A DNA stretch of 32,478 nucleotides, taken from assembly GCA_016212515.1 (NCBI GenBank), contig JACRFZ010000086.1, positions 1 to 32,478 of the forward strand, given 5' to 3'. The notes below the pieces were generated by a model that worked only from the letters and a program-made list of their open reading frames with translations, searched no databases and was not told the DNA's origin. Origin of the DNA: Candidatus Melainabacteria bacterium (GTDB lineage: Bacteria > Cyanobacteriota > Vampirovibrionia > Obscuribacterales > Obscuribacteraceae). Shown here piece after piece: positions 20,505 to 28,067 of the stretch. The position numbers and the translations under genes were made by a program. Positions within the stretch are counted from its first letter, which is position 1. Each line of letters starts with the position of its first letter.

Positions 20505-22313
20505 TCACTTCAGTTTGCTTTCCACGAAATCCAGTATTCGTTTACTTTTCGCTCCGTTTCGTTCTGCCCTGGCGGCCTCCGTCAGAGCTGCCACAACCTT
20601 TTCCTTTTCGCCGGCGGCGGCCAGCTCGGTGAGGCTGTCGAGGGCAGCGCGAGCCAGGCTGATTTCTCCAGCCAGGGCCAGTTTAGAAAGGGAAGGGATG
20701 GCGTCGCTGAGGTTCATGCGCGCGCAGGCTTGGGCAGCCATGGTGCGCACGGCGGTGGAAGGGTCGTTGAGGCTTTTTGTGACGGCAGTCTTCACTTCAT
20801 TGGAACGGGCTAGCTGCCCGTTTGTTTTCAGGAAAAGTTTTATGGCTGAATCCAGGGCTGCTTGCCGTTTGTCTGGGGCGCTGTCGCTTGCCGCCTCCAG
20901 GAGCAAATTGAGGGATTCGGTGGTGGAGATATTGCCCAGAGCCTGGAGAATGTGCCAGTAAGTTTCGGCTCCTCGGGCATCTTTTTCCTGGATGGGTTGA
21001 GGGCTGAGCGGCAATCCAGTGCGGTCTTCCATTTTGACGCAGTGTCTGGCCAGTTTGACCAGGGCCGTTGCCGCCTCGGGTTTGCCCAGCCGGCCCAGGG
21101 CCTCCACTGCTTCATCGCGGTATACGGGGCAGGAGTCCAGAAGCTGTATGAGAGAGTCGTAGGCGGCGGCGATTTCGAGTTCACCGGCCAGTTTGACGGC
21201 GTGGCGAACTTTGCTCACCGAGGCGCTTTCCGCCTGGGTTTGAGGCGCAGTTTTGAGAGCTTCTTGCAAAACTGCCAATACGGCCTGAGTGGTTTCTTCC
21301 GCCTGTAGATTTTCTTGCCCGGCCTTTAGTTGAGCCTCGCTTGGCCAATCAATGCCATCGTCATTCAAGTCATCATTTTCTTCCAACCAGGTGAGCACCT
21401 GGTGTAAAGTTCTGGCGGCCAGCGGGGAGGAGAGTTTTGTCTGGCTCAAGACGGCGGCAACCTGGGGCAGACCCAGCTCGGCCGCCATGGATTTTTGTCC
21501 GGCAAAAGTAGAGCGGAAGGCTTCCACCAGGCCAATTGCTATTTCAAGACCGATATCGCCTGTCTGATCATTGATTTTGTCGTGCTCTTTGCCTTTAATG
21601 AACTCGGCGGGGCGATGGTGTTTGGCTACAGCTACTGATTGATAGTCGAAAAATTGATGGTGGCTGGCAAAAGACCTGGCCAGCGGCTCTTTGATCATCT
21701 CCAGAGGCCAGGTGGAAAGAGCGCTGACGGCGTCTACTCTGATCCAGGGTTCCCTGTGGTCGGCAAATTTGGTCAGAGCCTGGTGCGCTGTTTCGGTGCG
21801 TAAGGCGGCCAGGGAACGGGCGATGTGACAGAAAGCGGGGCTGGTATTGCTGGCGGTGTCCTCCAGGCTGGCAATTAGTCTGTCGACAGCTTGTTCGGCG
21901 CTGATGTGAGCGAGAATCAATGCAGCATTGGCTCTCACTTGCCAGTCGGAGTGATGGAGGGGATCGTGACTCTCTTTATCGCGATCATGGTAGTTGGGCG
22001 GCAAGAGGGTTTGAATCAGATCTTCCCGGCTCTTGCCCTTGATCTCGTCCACGATTTTCTTCAGTTTGTCTTCCCAGTGCAGGGGCGGTAGCCGCAGGCA
22101 GATGCAGAGATTCTGGGAGTTGTTGCGAGCTACTGCCGAGTGGAAGTCGGCCCGAACATCTTTGAAAGCACGGCCGCTCTCCGGGCTGGAGCCCACCAGC
22201 CCGTGATAGAAGAGCACGTGCTCGATGGCAAAGTCGTCAGCCTTTAGCTCATTTTTATCCGGTTCGGAGAGGAGATTTGTGGCTTTACGAATCCACTTTG
22301 CAAGCATTGTCAT
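20505..22313 (-). CDS. HEAT-repeat protein
   Basis: The protein has 602 residues. GGAAG lies about 9 bases before the ATG. It has no signal peptide or TM. The chain is all-helical with HEAT-like units visible at about residues 120-215 (Trp-Gln-Val-Arg-Ala-Asn-Ala-Ala-Leu-Ile-Leu-Ala, Pro-Trp-Ile-Arg-Val-Asp-Ala-Val-Ser-Ala-Leu) and about 395-600 (Tyr-Arg-Asp-Glu-Ala-Val-Glu-Ala-Leu-Gly-Arg-Leu-Gly, Thr-Ala-Val-Arg-Thr-Met-Ala-Ala-Gln-Ala). These form a solenoid that binds proteins. No PBS-lyase-type catalytic motif is seen. The single-TM gene follows it. A role as a cytoplasmic partner of that protein is possible but is inferred from position only. Confidence 0.8.
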   Translation of the reverse strand: MTMLAKWIRKATNLLSEPDKNELKADDFAIEHVLFYHGLVGSSPESGRAFKDVRADFHSAVARNNSQNLCICLRLPPLHWEDKLKKIVDEIKGKSREDLIQTLLPPNYHDRDKESHDPLHHSDWQVRANAALILAHISAEQAVDRLIASLEDTASNTSPAFCHIARSLAALRTETAHQALTKFADHREPWIRVDAVSALSTWPLEMIKEPLARSFASHHQFFDYQSVAVAKHHRPAEFIKGKEHDKINDQTGDIGLEIAIGLVEAFRSTFAGQKSMAAELGLPQVAAVLSQTKLSSPLAARTLHQVLTWLEENDDLNDDGIDWPSEAQLKAGQENLQAEETTQAVLAVLQEALKTAPQTQAESASVSKVRHAVKLAGELEIAAAYDSLIQLLDSCPVYRDEAVEALGRLGKPEAATALVKLARHCVKMEDRTGLPLSPQPIQEKDARGAETYWHILQALGNISTTESLNLLLEAASDSAPDKRQAALDSAIKLFLKTNGQLARSNEVKTAVTKSLNDPSTAVRTMAAQACARMNLSDAIPSLSKLALAGEISLARAALDSLTELAAAGEKEKVVAALTEAARAERNGAKSKRILDFVESKLK

Positions 22314-22402
22314 CTGTTCTGCTTCCGTTATTGGGGAAAGGTTGTAGTTTCCGGGTTCGGTGTTGGTTGGCGGATTGGCCGGTTTTTAAGGGGGCGGCGG
22401 GA

Positions 22403-22433
22403 TTGCTACCGGGCCCCTGGATAGTGCTATGAT
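22403..22433 (+). promoter_or_regulatory. Putative extended -10 promoter of the acyl-CoA dehydrogenase gene
   Basis: TGC-TATGAT (22425-22433) is an extended -10 box. TTGCTA (22403-22408) lies 19 bases upstream of the hexamer, a long spacing that the TG extension can offset. Confidence 0.45.
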
Positions 22434-22490
22434 CTGGGGCTTATCTGGCTTTCGATGCCAATATCCTAGTATGAATTCGTGGGGGTTTCC

Positions 22491-23621
22491 GTGAACACCT
22501 TCTTAAGCGCCGCTCAAAAAACGCTGCAAGAACAGTATGTCAAGTTTGTGGATGAAGTAGTAGCGCCTGTGGCCGCTGAACTTGATAAGGTCGAAGGCAG
22601 TTCGTGCCAGAAAGAAATTATGAGTAAGCTCGGTCAAAATGGCTATCTGGGCATTACCGTAGCGAAAGACCTGGGCGGTCAGGGCGGTACTCTCCTGGAC
22701 GCTGCCCTCTTTGTGGAAGCTCTGGGGGCGCAGGCTGCCGGTCTGGCCCTGGCGGTGAGCAGCCATTACAGCATAGTGGAGTTGATCAGTCGCTTCGGCA
22801 GCGAGACTCAGAAGTCACGTTATTTGCCCCTTCTTGCACGTGGTGAGTGTTTCGGCGCTCAAGCCTTTTCGGAAGAGAAAGCAGGTTCCGACCTCAGTTT
22901 GATTGAGACCATTGCCGAAGTGAATGGCGCTGAGGTCAAGCTCACCGGCGTTAAAACCTGGGTGGTCAGTGCCGATCTGCCGGTTTTGCTGGCTGTGCTT
23001 GGCAAAAACGGCGAAGAAAAGGGCGTCTGGCTTCTGGATGGCGCCGATCGAAGCAGCGTGGTACTTTCCGAGCGCAAAGGCACCATGGGTTTCCGCTCGG
23101 CACGCCTGTTCGATGTGACCTTGAAGGCTGCTAAGAGCAGCGCCGACAATCATTTGAAGGGGGCTGATGCCCTGGCTCTTGCCTCTTGTGCTCTTGATGT
23201 CTCCAAGACCTTGCTGGCTGCCTGTGCCCTCGGTCTCTGTCAACAGGGGCTGAGCCTGGCCGCTCAGCGCGCCAACACCCGGGAACAGTTCGGCGCTCCC
23301 ATTGCCAAAAATCAGGGTGTGCAGTGGAAACTGGCCGATTTCTCCACGGATGCCGCCGCCGCACGGCTCTTGACCTACAGAGCCGCCTGGTCTAGAGACG
23401 GAGCCCCCGACGAATTTCGCAAGTTCGCTGCCATGGCTAAAAGCTATGCCGCCCGCACGGCCAGATTGCACAGTGGCGAAGCCGTGCAGATATTCGGTAT
23501 GCTGGGAGCATCCTGTGATGAGCCCCTGGAGAGAATTTACCGGGATGCCAAGCTGACGGAGATTTTCGAAGGTACTTCGGAATTGCAGAAGGTAATTCTT
23601 AAGGAAGAGCTTGGAGTCTAG
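22491..23621 (+). CDS. Acyl-CoA dehydrogenase
   Basis: The protein has 376 residues from a GTG at 22491 with GGGGG 5 bases upstream; another GTG at 22479 would add four residues. The length is typical. Family features include the N-terminal helical domain (Tyr-Leu-Gly-Ile-Thr-Val-Ala-Lys-Asp-Leu-Gly-Gly-Gln-Gly-Gly), the FAD/substrate segment Ala-Phe-Ser-Glu-Glu-Lys-Ala-Gly-Ser-Asp, and Arg-Glu-Gln-Phe-Gly-Ala-Pro-Ile in the C-terminal domain. The catalytic-base motif Ile-Phe-Glu360-Gly-Thr-Ser-Glu-Leu-Gln is present. It would oxidise an acyl-CoA to the 2-enoyl-CoA with FAD, passing electrons to an electron-transfer flavoprotein. Chain length and branching preference cannot be read. No other beta-oxidation genes are next to it. 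Confidence 0.93.
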   Translation: MNTFLSAAQKTLQEQYVKFVDEVVAPVAAELDKVEGSSCQKEIMSKLGQNGYLGITVAKDLGGQGGTLLDAALFVEALGAQAAGLALAVSSHYSIVELISRFGSETQKSRYLPLLARGECFGAQAFSEEKAGSDLSLIETIAEVNGAEVKLTGVKTWVVSADLPVLLAVLGKNGEEKGVWLLDGADRSSVVLSERKGTMGFRSARLFDVTLKAAKSSADNHLKGADALALASCALDVSKTLLAACALGLCQQGLSLAAQRANTREQFGAPIAKNQGVQWKLADFSTDAAAARLLTYRAAWSRDGAPDEFRKFAAMAKSYAARTARLHSGEAVQIFGMLGASCDEPLERIYRDAKLTEIFEGTSELQKVILKEELGV

Positions 23622-23692
23622 TTCGACTTGACTGCGGTGCCGCTTCTTCAGGGTACATACTGTCTGGTTGGTTGGCCGTTAAGGAGCTGATG

Positions 23693-24922
23693 ATGCTGAA
23701 AACGGGCGGGTGGAGGCGTACAATCCTGACCATTTTGCCTGGTCTGGTGTTGTCTATGACCGCAGGCGCCGGGCGGGTTGTCGGTGCCGATGCCTACAGC
23801 ACCGGCGTGCAACTACTCACCGCCAGAAAGTTTCCTCAGGCTGCTCAGTACTTCAGCCAGGCGGTGAAGGCCAGTCCCCGCCAGGGAATGGCCCTTTATT
23901 ATCTGGGGCTTTCCAAGCATTATCAGGGTGACAGGCAAGGAGCCATGGAGTCTTACTCCCGGGTTCTCTCCGAGTATCCCGGTACGGAAGCCTGTAACCT
24001 TGCTGTGCGCGGTATGTCCAGTATCGATCCCTCCATTTTGCAACAGCTTGGTCTTGCCGGCGGCGGGCAGTCTTCCGGTCGGCGGCAGCAGCGTCAGGGG
24101 CAGGAGGCATCAGGCGGCGGCGATGACCTTTCTATGCCGTCCGAATGTCGGGTCAATTTCACTAAGGAAAGCAATTGTATGATCGTGGATGGCCGTGTAA
24201 ACGGGCGCTCCACTCGCATGTTGTTCGACACCGGCGCCGAGAATGTGGTTTTCGGCATGAATCACATCCAGGAAATGGGCATCAATCTGGGCAAGAGCGA
24301 GCAGTCCGTCAACGTCACCGGCTCCGGCAGCCGGGGCAGTCAAAAATCAGAGGTGCACTTGGTTGAACTGACCCTGGGCAATATCGTGCGCAAGAACTTC
24401 CCGATTCTGGTCATGGAGCATGCCGACAACTATCCGATCATCGGGCAACGCTTCTTCAATGAGTTGAAGTACACCGTCGACAATAATTCCAATTGCATTA
24501 CCTTTCAGCGCCGCACCGGCCAGGTGGCTTCCAATGCTCCTCTCACCGCTTACGATGTGCCCTTTGAAAGAGACGGCAAAGAAATTCGCGTCATGACCGA
24601 GATTGAAGGAAAGAAAGTGCCTATGTGGTTTGATACAGGTGCTTCCTGGGTTGTGATGAGTGCTTCCCAGGCCCAGGCTTGCGGCATAACTGTGCCCGAT
24701 GATGCCCGAGTCGTTCAAACCCGGGGCGTCAATGGTTTGAGCCGCACTCGCTTTGTGCGGGTGCGCTCCATGCGCCTTGGTCCTGTGGATAAGCGCGATT
24801 ATGAAATTGGCGTGGCCGACAGCTTAGGCTCGCCTTATCCCCTTCTGGGCGGTGACTTCTTGCAGAATCAACAGTTCACCATCGATTACGACAGAGGTGT
24901 TATTCACTTCGGGCGGCATTGA
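23693..24922 (+). CDS. Secreted TPR protein with two retropepsin-like aspartyl protease domains (paralog A)
   Basis: The protein has 409 residues from the ATG at 23693, chosen because AAGGAG ends 6 bases upstream; the adjacent ATG (23690) and a TTG (23672) are in frame. It has a signal peptide, then two TPR units (about 35-105), a Gly/Gln/Arg-rich linker, and two successive retropepsin-type domains. Each has the catalytic triplet: Phe-Asp179-Thr-Gly-Ala and Phe-Asp314-Thr-Gly-Ala, with Pro-Ile-Ile-Gly-Gln and Pro-Leu-Leu-Gly-Gly as the second conserved segments. Retroviral proteases need two such halves as a dimer, so one chain could form a complete site by itself. The GT2 gene starts 13 bases after the stop. 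Protease activity is predicted, not shown. Confidence 0.88.
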   Translation: MLKTGGWRRTILTILPGLVLSMTAGAGRVVGADAYSTGVQLLTARKFPQAAQYFSQAVKASPRQGMALYYLGLSKHYQGDRQGAMESYSRVLSEYPGTEACNLAVRGMSSIDPSILQQLGLAGGGQSSGRRQQRQGQEASGGGDDLSMPSECRVNFTKESNCMIVDGRVNGRSTRMLFDTGAENVVFGMNHIQEMGINLGKSEQSVNVTGSGSRGSQKSEVHLVELTLGNIVRKNFPILVMEHADNYPIIGQRFFNELKYTVDNNSNCITFQRRTGQVASNAPLTAYDVPFERDGKEIRVMTEIEGKKVPMWFDTGASWVVMSASQAQACGITVPDDARVVQTRGVNGLSRTRFVRVRSMRLGPVDKRDYEIGVADSLGSPYPLLGGDFLQNQQFTIDYDRGVIHFGRH

Positions 24923-24935
24923 GCCCAGGAAGCAA

Positions 24936-25721
24936 GTGTTGCCAACCATCTCGCTAGTAATAGTTGCCCAGAACGAGGAGCGCACCATCGGTGCCGTAAT
25001 CGACGCCGCCAGGGAACTTGTCTCTGAGATAATTGTGGTTGACTCCGGCTCTACCGATAGTACCATCGCCATTGCCACCGAGCGTGGTGCCAGGGTGGTG
25101 CATCAAGATTGGTTGGGTTATGCCCGGCAAAAGAATTTTGCCATAGATCTGGCAGCCGGCGAATGGATTCTCAGTCTTGATGCCGATGAGATTTTGACGC
25201 CGCTTCTGGTGCAGGAGATGAAAGCGCTTATAGATTCGCCTGATTTTGCCAGGTATGACGGTTATAAAATCCCCCGGGTGTTATACATCGGCGATACTCC
25301 CATCTTCCATGGCGGCTTTTATCCCGACGCTCAGTTGCGTCTCTTCAAAAAAGGCAGCGGGCGCTGGGGTGAGCGCCTGGTGCATGAAGCGATTAAGATG
25401 GAAGGGCCTAAAGCAGTCTTGAAAAACCACATGGATCATTATTCCTATAAGACCGTGGATGACTTTGCTAAGGCCATGGACAAGTATGCCAGGCTCTCGG
25501 CCCGGGAGTTCTATCAGCGTGGCAAGTACCGGTGGCGCGTCCACCCTATAAACATGGTGCTGCATCCGCTCTGGACCTTCCTGCAAAGGTACTTCTTGCG
25601 CGGCGGCATTCTGGACGGCCGGCTGGGTTTAAGGCTGGCAGTCATATACAGCGACTATGTGCGTAAGAAAATAGTCTATTTGCGCGAACTGGCCAGGGAA
25701 GAGCAGGCGGATCGTTCTTAA
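24936..25721 (+). CDS. Family 2 glycosyltransferase, WaaE/KdtX-like
   Basis: The protein has 261 residues from a GTG at 24936, with AGGA 5 bases upstream and 13 bases after the preceding stop; a TTG in the next codon is also possible. A longer frame from 24852 would overlap the protease gene and is not favoured. GT-A motifs are intact: Val-Ala-Gln-Asn-Glu-Glu at the N-terminus, Val-Asp-Ser-Gly-Ser-Thr-Asp-Ser-Thr, and the metal-binding Leu-Asp-Ala-Asp-Glu. The C-terminal third is basic and aromatic (Trp-Arg-Val-His-Pro, Phe-Leu-Gln-Arg-Tyr-Phe-Leu-Arg-Gly-Gly), which suits membrane-surface work on lipid-linked sugars. The overall layout is that of WaaE-type core-sugar transferases. The acceptor sugar is not known. 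It is probably co-transcribed with the protease paralog upstream. Confidence 0.88.
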   Translation: MLPTISLVIVAQNEERTIGAVIDAARELVSEIIVVDSGSTDSTIAIATERGARVVHQDWLGYARQKNFAIDLAAGEWILSLDADEILTPLLVQEMKALIDSPDFARYDGYKIPRVLYIGDTPIFHGGFYPDAQLRLFKKGSGRWGERLVHEAIKMEGPKAVLKNHMDHYSYKTVDDFAKAMDKYARLSAREFYQRGKYRWRVHPINMVLHPLWTFLQRYFLRGGILDGRLGLRLAVIYSDYVRKKIVYLRELAREEQADRS

Positions 25722-25895
25722 ATTAATTAGGGCTGACCTGGAATTAGAACACTAAGGATCGGCAGGTATTTAACTCTTGGCTGGGTAAATATCTAGAGAC
25801 CGATTCTTTGATAAGTTCCGGTGGGCAGAGCGGATTGGTCCGTTTTCAGACAGTGTGTTTGAATAGTGAGAAAGTAAAGTCCAAAGGGGGGTAAA

Positions 25896-27149
25896 ATGGC
25901 TGGAAAGTATCTGGCTCCGGCTCTGATAGCTGCACTGTCCCTCGTTTTCTTGCCCCTGGGTAGCCGGGCTGCCGGTGCCGATCCCTACGAAGCGGGCATC
26001 AAGCAGCTTTCCGCCAAACAGTTTGCCCAGGCTGGTCTGTCTTTTCAGCAAGCCGTCAAGGCTAACCCCAAGAATGCCATGGCCTTCTATTACCTGGCCC
26101 TGGCCAGGCACTATCAGGGTGATCGTTCGGGCGCCATGAATGCCTATTCCAGGGTTATATCTAGTTTTCCTGGTTCTCAGGCCAGCAGCCTGGCCTTGCG
26201 CGGCATGGCTGCAATTGATCCATCTATTATGCAGAAGTTAGGTCTGGCCTCGGCCGGCGGTAACTCCGGGGCCGGTGCTGTGCCTTCCGGGGGCGGGCGT
26301 AACTACGGCAGCAATTACACGGCCGCTTCCAGTAGTTCTTCCAGCGATACGGTTCCGGATGAGTGCCGGGTTTACTTCACGAAGGAAGCAAATTGTTTCG
26401 TGCTGGATGTGCGCCTTGGTAATCGGCCGTTGAAAATGATGTTTGATACCGGCGCCGAGTCTACGGTGGTCGGTAAGAATCATTTGCAGGAACTGGGCTT
26501 ACCGCTACCCACCGGCCCTTCCGTCGGTACCGCCCATGGTGTAGGCGAGGGAGGCGGGCAGCGCTACTGGATTCAGAAGATGGATGTCACTTTGGGCGGC
26601 ATTACGCGTCGAAATTTTGAAGTATGTGTGCAAGAGCATATGCCGGGCTATCCACTTTTGGGTCAGACTTTCTTCCACGACATGCGTTACACCATTGACA
26701 ATGGCGCCAATAGCATTCACTTCATGAAAAAGAAATCCGACAGAGGCTCGGTCTATTCTTCTCTCAGTCGAGATCCCAACGTTGTGCCTTTCACCCGGGA
26801 GGGCAATGAAATCGTTGTGGTGACTGAGGTGAACGGTCGGAAGCTGCCCATGTATTTTGATACCGGGGCGTCCGGTGTGGCTTTCGCCCCTGAACATCTA
26901 AGCCAGGTGGGGCTTACTATTCCGGACGATGCCGGTACATCGATGAGTCAGGGAATTGCAGGCAATTCTCTCGTCCGCAACTTTCCCGTCCGTTCCTTGA
27001 AGTTGGGGCCCATTGAGAAGCGTGACTTTGAAATTGGCGTTGTAATGTCTTCTCATATGCCGCATCCGCTTCTGGGTCAGACCTTTTACAACGATTATCA
27101 ATACACCATCGACTACGACAAAAGCGTCATTCACTTTATGCGTCGTTAG
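25896..27149 (+). CDS. Secreted TPR protein with two retropepsin-like aspartyl protease domains (paralog B)
   Basis: The protein has 417 residues. AAGGGGGG lies 4 bases before the ATG. It has the same architecture as the gene at 23693: signal peptide (Leu-Ile-Ala-Ala-Leu-Ser-Leu-Val-Phe, cleavage near Ser-Arg-Ala-Ala-Gly-Ala), two TPR units, a Gly/Ser/Asn linker and two retropepsin domains with Phe-Asp184-Thr-Gly-Ala and Phe-Asp322-Thr-Gly-Ala. Many segments match paralog A closely (His-Tyr-Gln-Gly-Asp-Arg, Ala-Ile-Asp-Pro-Ser-Ile, Phe-Thr-Lys-Glu, Leu-Gly-Pro-x-Lys-Arg-Asp), so the pair arose by duplication. Linker and loop regions differ most. It has its own strong ribosome-binding site and a 174-base upstream gap, so it may be transcribed separately. 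Confidence 0.88.
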   Translation: MAGKYLAPALIAALSLVFLPLGSRAAGADPYEAGIKQLSAKQFAQAGLSFQQAVKANPKNAMAFYYLALARHYQGDRSGAMNAYSRVISSFPGSQASSLALRGMAAIDPSIMQKLGLASAGGNSGAGAVPSGGGRNYGSNYTAASSSSSSDTVPDECRVYFTKEANCFVLDVRLGNRPLKMMFDTGAESTVVGKNHLQELGLPLPTGPSVGTAHGVGEGGGQRYWIQKMDVTLGGITRRNFEVCVQEHMPGYPLLGQTFFHDMRYTIDNGANSIHFMKKKSDRGSVYSSLSRDPNVVPFTREGNEIVVVTEVNGRKLPMYFDTGASGVAFAPEHLSQVGLTIPDDAGTSMSQGIAGNSLVRNFPVRSLKLGPIEKRDFEIGVVMSSHMPHPLLGQTFYNDYQYTIDYDKSVIHFMRR

Positions 27150-27159
27150 GGTCGCGGTC

Positions 27160-27573
27160 TCATTTCTTCCAGGGTAGTAGCAGATTGCCCTTATCGGTGC
27201 TGACTAGATTTTTGCCGAAGGATCTGTGATCGAAGCTCGACTGGTACTGAATTGAGACACCATCCTTTTCATTCACCCCGGTGCAAGTGAAAGTGGAAGA
27301 GGCGTGGTGATCACGTTGCCCCTCGAAGGTGTCGCCGCGGGATAGAAGGAAATCGCTCTTGCCGGCTTTCTGAAAGAAGCCGTCTGTGATGAAATGGGCA
27401 CTGCCCTTTTGAAATGAGAGGCTCTTCACGTGGAGGGCAAAGGCTTTTTTCATCCATGCCGTTTGCTCGCCTGTGGTTTCCTTTTTCTCTTCTGCCATGG
27501 CTTCCTGGGGGGTGCAAAGGATGACGGCAACTGCTACCAGAGCAAGCTGTATTCTTGTCGGTGCCATTTTCAT
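27160..27573 (-). CDS. Small exported protein of unknown function
   Basis: The protein has 137 residues from the ATG at 27573, just after AGGAGG (3 bases away); a second ATG two codons on (27567) has the better 9-base spacing. A longer frame from 27759 runs upstream with no ribosome-binding support. The N-terminus is a signal peptide (Ile-Gln-Leu-Ala-Leu-Val-Ala-Val-Ala-Val, cleavage near Ala-Met-Ala-Glu). The mature part is charged, with beta-like segments (Ser-Phe-Gln-Lys-Gly-Ser-Ala-His-Phe, Val-Ser-Ile-Gln-Tyr-Gln-Ser-Ser-Phe) and a single Cys. No family is recognised. It converges on the protease paralog B gene with 10 bases between stops and no terminator. Confidence 0.68.
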   Translation of the reverse strand: MKMAPTRIQLALVAVAVILCTPQEAMAEEKKETTGEQTAWMKKAFALHVKSLSFQKGSAHFITDGFFQKAGKSDFLLSRGDTFEGQRDHHASSTFTCTGVNEKDGVSIQYQSSFDHRSFGKNLVSTDKGNLLLPWKK

Positions 27574-27724
27574 GGTCCTCCTGATTTTGGCGGTCCTGGA
27601 TGATTGTATTTCTCTTTTTCCCTTCCTGCCATAAACAGCCTCGCTTTGTTCGTCATGTTGACAATTGCTTGTAAGTAGGAGCGATACCTGCCATACTACG
27701 TTCGGGGCTACAAAGCTAGAGAGC

Positions 27725-27770
27725 CTCGTGCGCAGAAAGAGTTTTATTTGCGCATTCACGCTATACGAGA
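27725..27770 (+). promoter_or_regulatory. Possible ribosome-binding-site-masking leader structure of the RRM gene
   Basis: tgcgca (27729-27734) can pair with tgcgca (27749-27754). The outer ctcgt (27725-27729) can pair with acgag (27765-27769), which covers the only purine-rich stretch before the ATG at 27775. The outer pairing is short and interrupted. Confidence 0.3.
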
Positions 27771-27774
27771 TTCA

Positions 27775-28029
27775 ATGAAGAAGTTATTTGTCGGCAACCT
27801 GTCTTTCAATTTGACGGAGTCCGATCTGGAAGCCCTCTTTGCCCCTTCCGGGCAGGTTACCTCGGTTTCCATCCCTACCGACCGTGAGAGCGGTCGCAAG
27901 CGCGGTTTCGCTTTTGTGGAAATGAACACAGAAGCCGAAGGCGAAGCAGCTATCCGCAACCTTGATGGTAAAGAAGTTGACGGGCGCACTATTGCAGTCA
28001 ATGTCTCCAAGCCTAAGCCGAGATACTAA
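27775..28029 (+). CDS. Small RRM RNA-binding protein (cyanobacterial Rbp type)
   Basis: The protein has 84 residues from the ATG at 27775, a single RNA-recognition motif. RNP2 (Leu-Phe-Val-Gly-Asn-Leu, residues 4-9) and RNP1 (Arg-Gly-Phe-Ala-Phe-Val-Glu-Met) are both complete, with the aromatic residues that stack on RNA bases. A short basic tail (Lys-Pro-Lys-Pro-Arg-Tyr) ends the chain. Cyanobacterial proteins of this type are RNA chaperones, often cold-induced. A consensus -35 box (TTGACA at 27658-27663) lies about 110 bases upstream, with only weak -10 matches, so the gene may have a leader of some 90 bases. The glucan synthase gene follows after 38 bases. Confidence 0.93.
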   Translation: MKKLFVGNLSFNLTESDLEALFAPSGQVTSVSIPTDRESGRKRGFAFVEMNTEAEGEAAIRNLDGKEVDGRTIAVNVSKPKPRY

Positions 28030-28067
28030 GCGAATCATCGCTGGGATAAGGTAAATCCATCTTTCAA

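Noticed and set aside
20419..20961. 180-codon plus-strand frame opposite the HEAT-repeat gene
   Set aside because: Antisense shadow: no ribosome-binding site and Arg/Ala/Ser-rich low-quality sequence, while the opposite strand has clear HEAT repeats.
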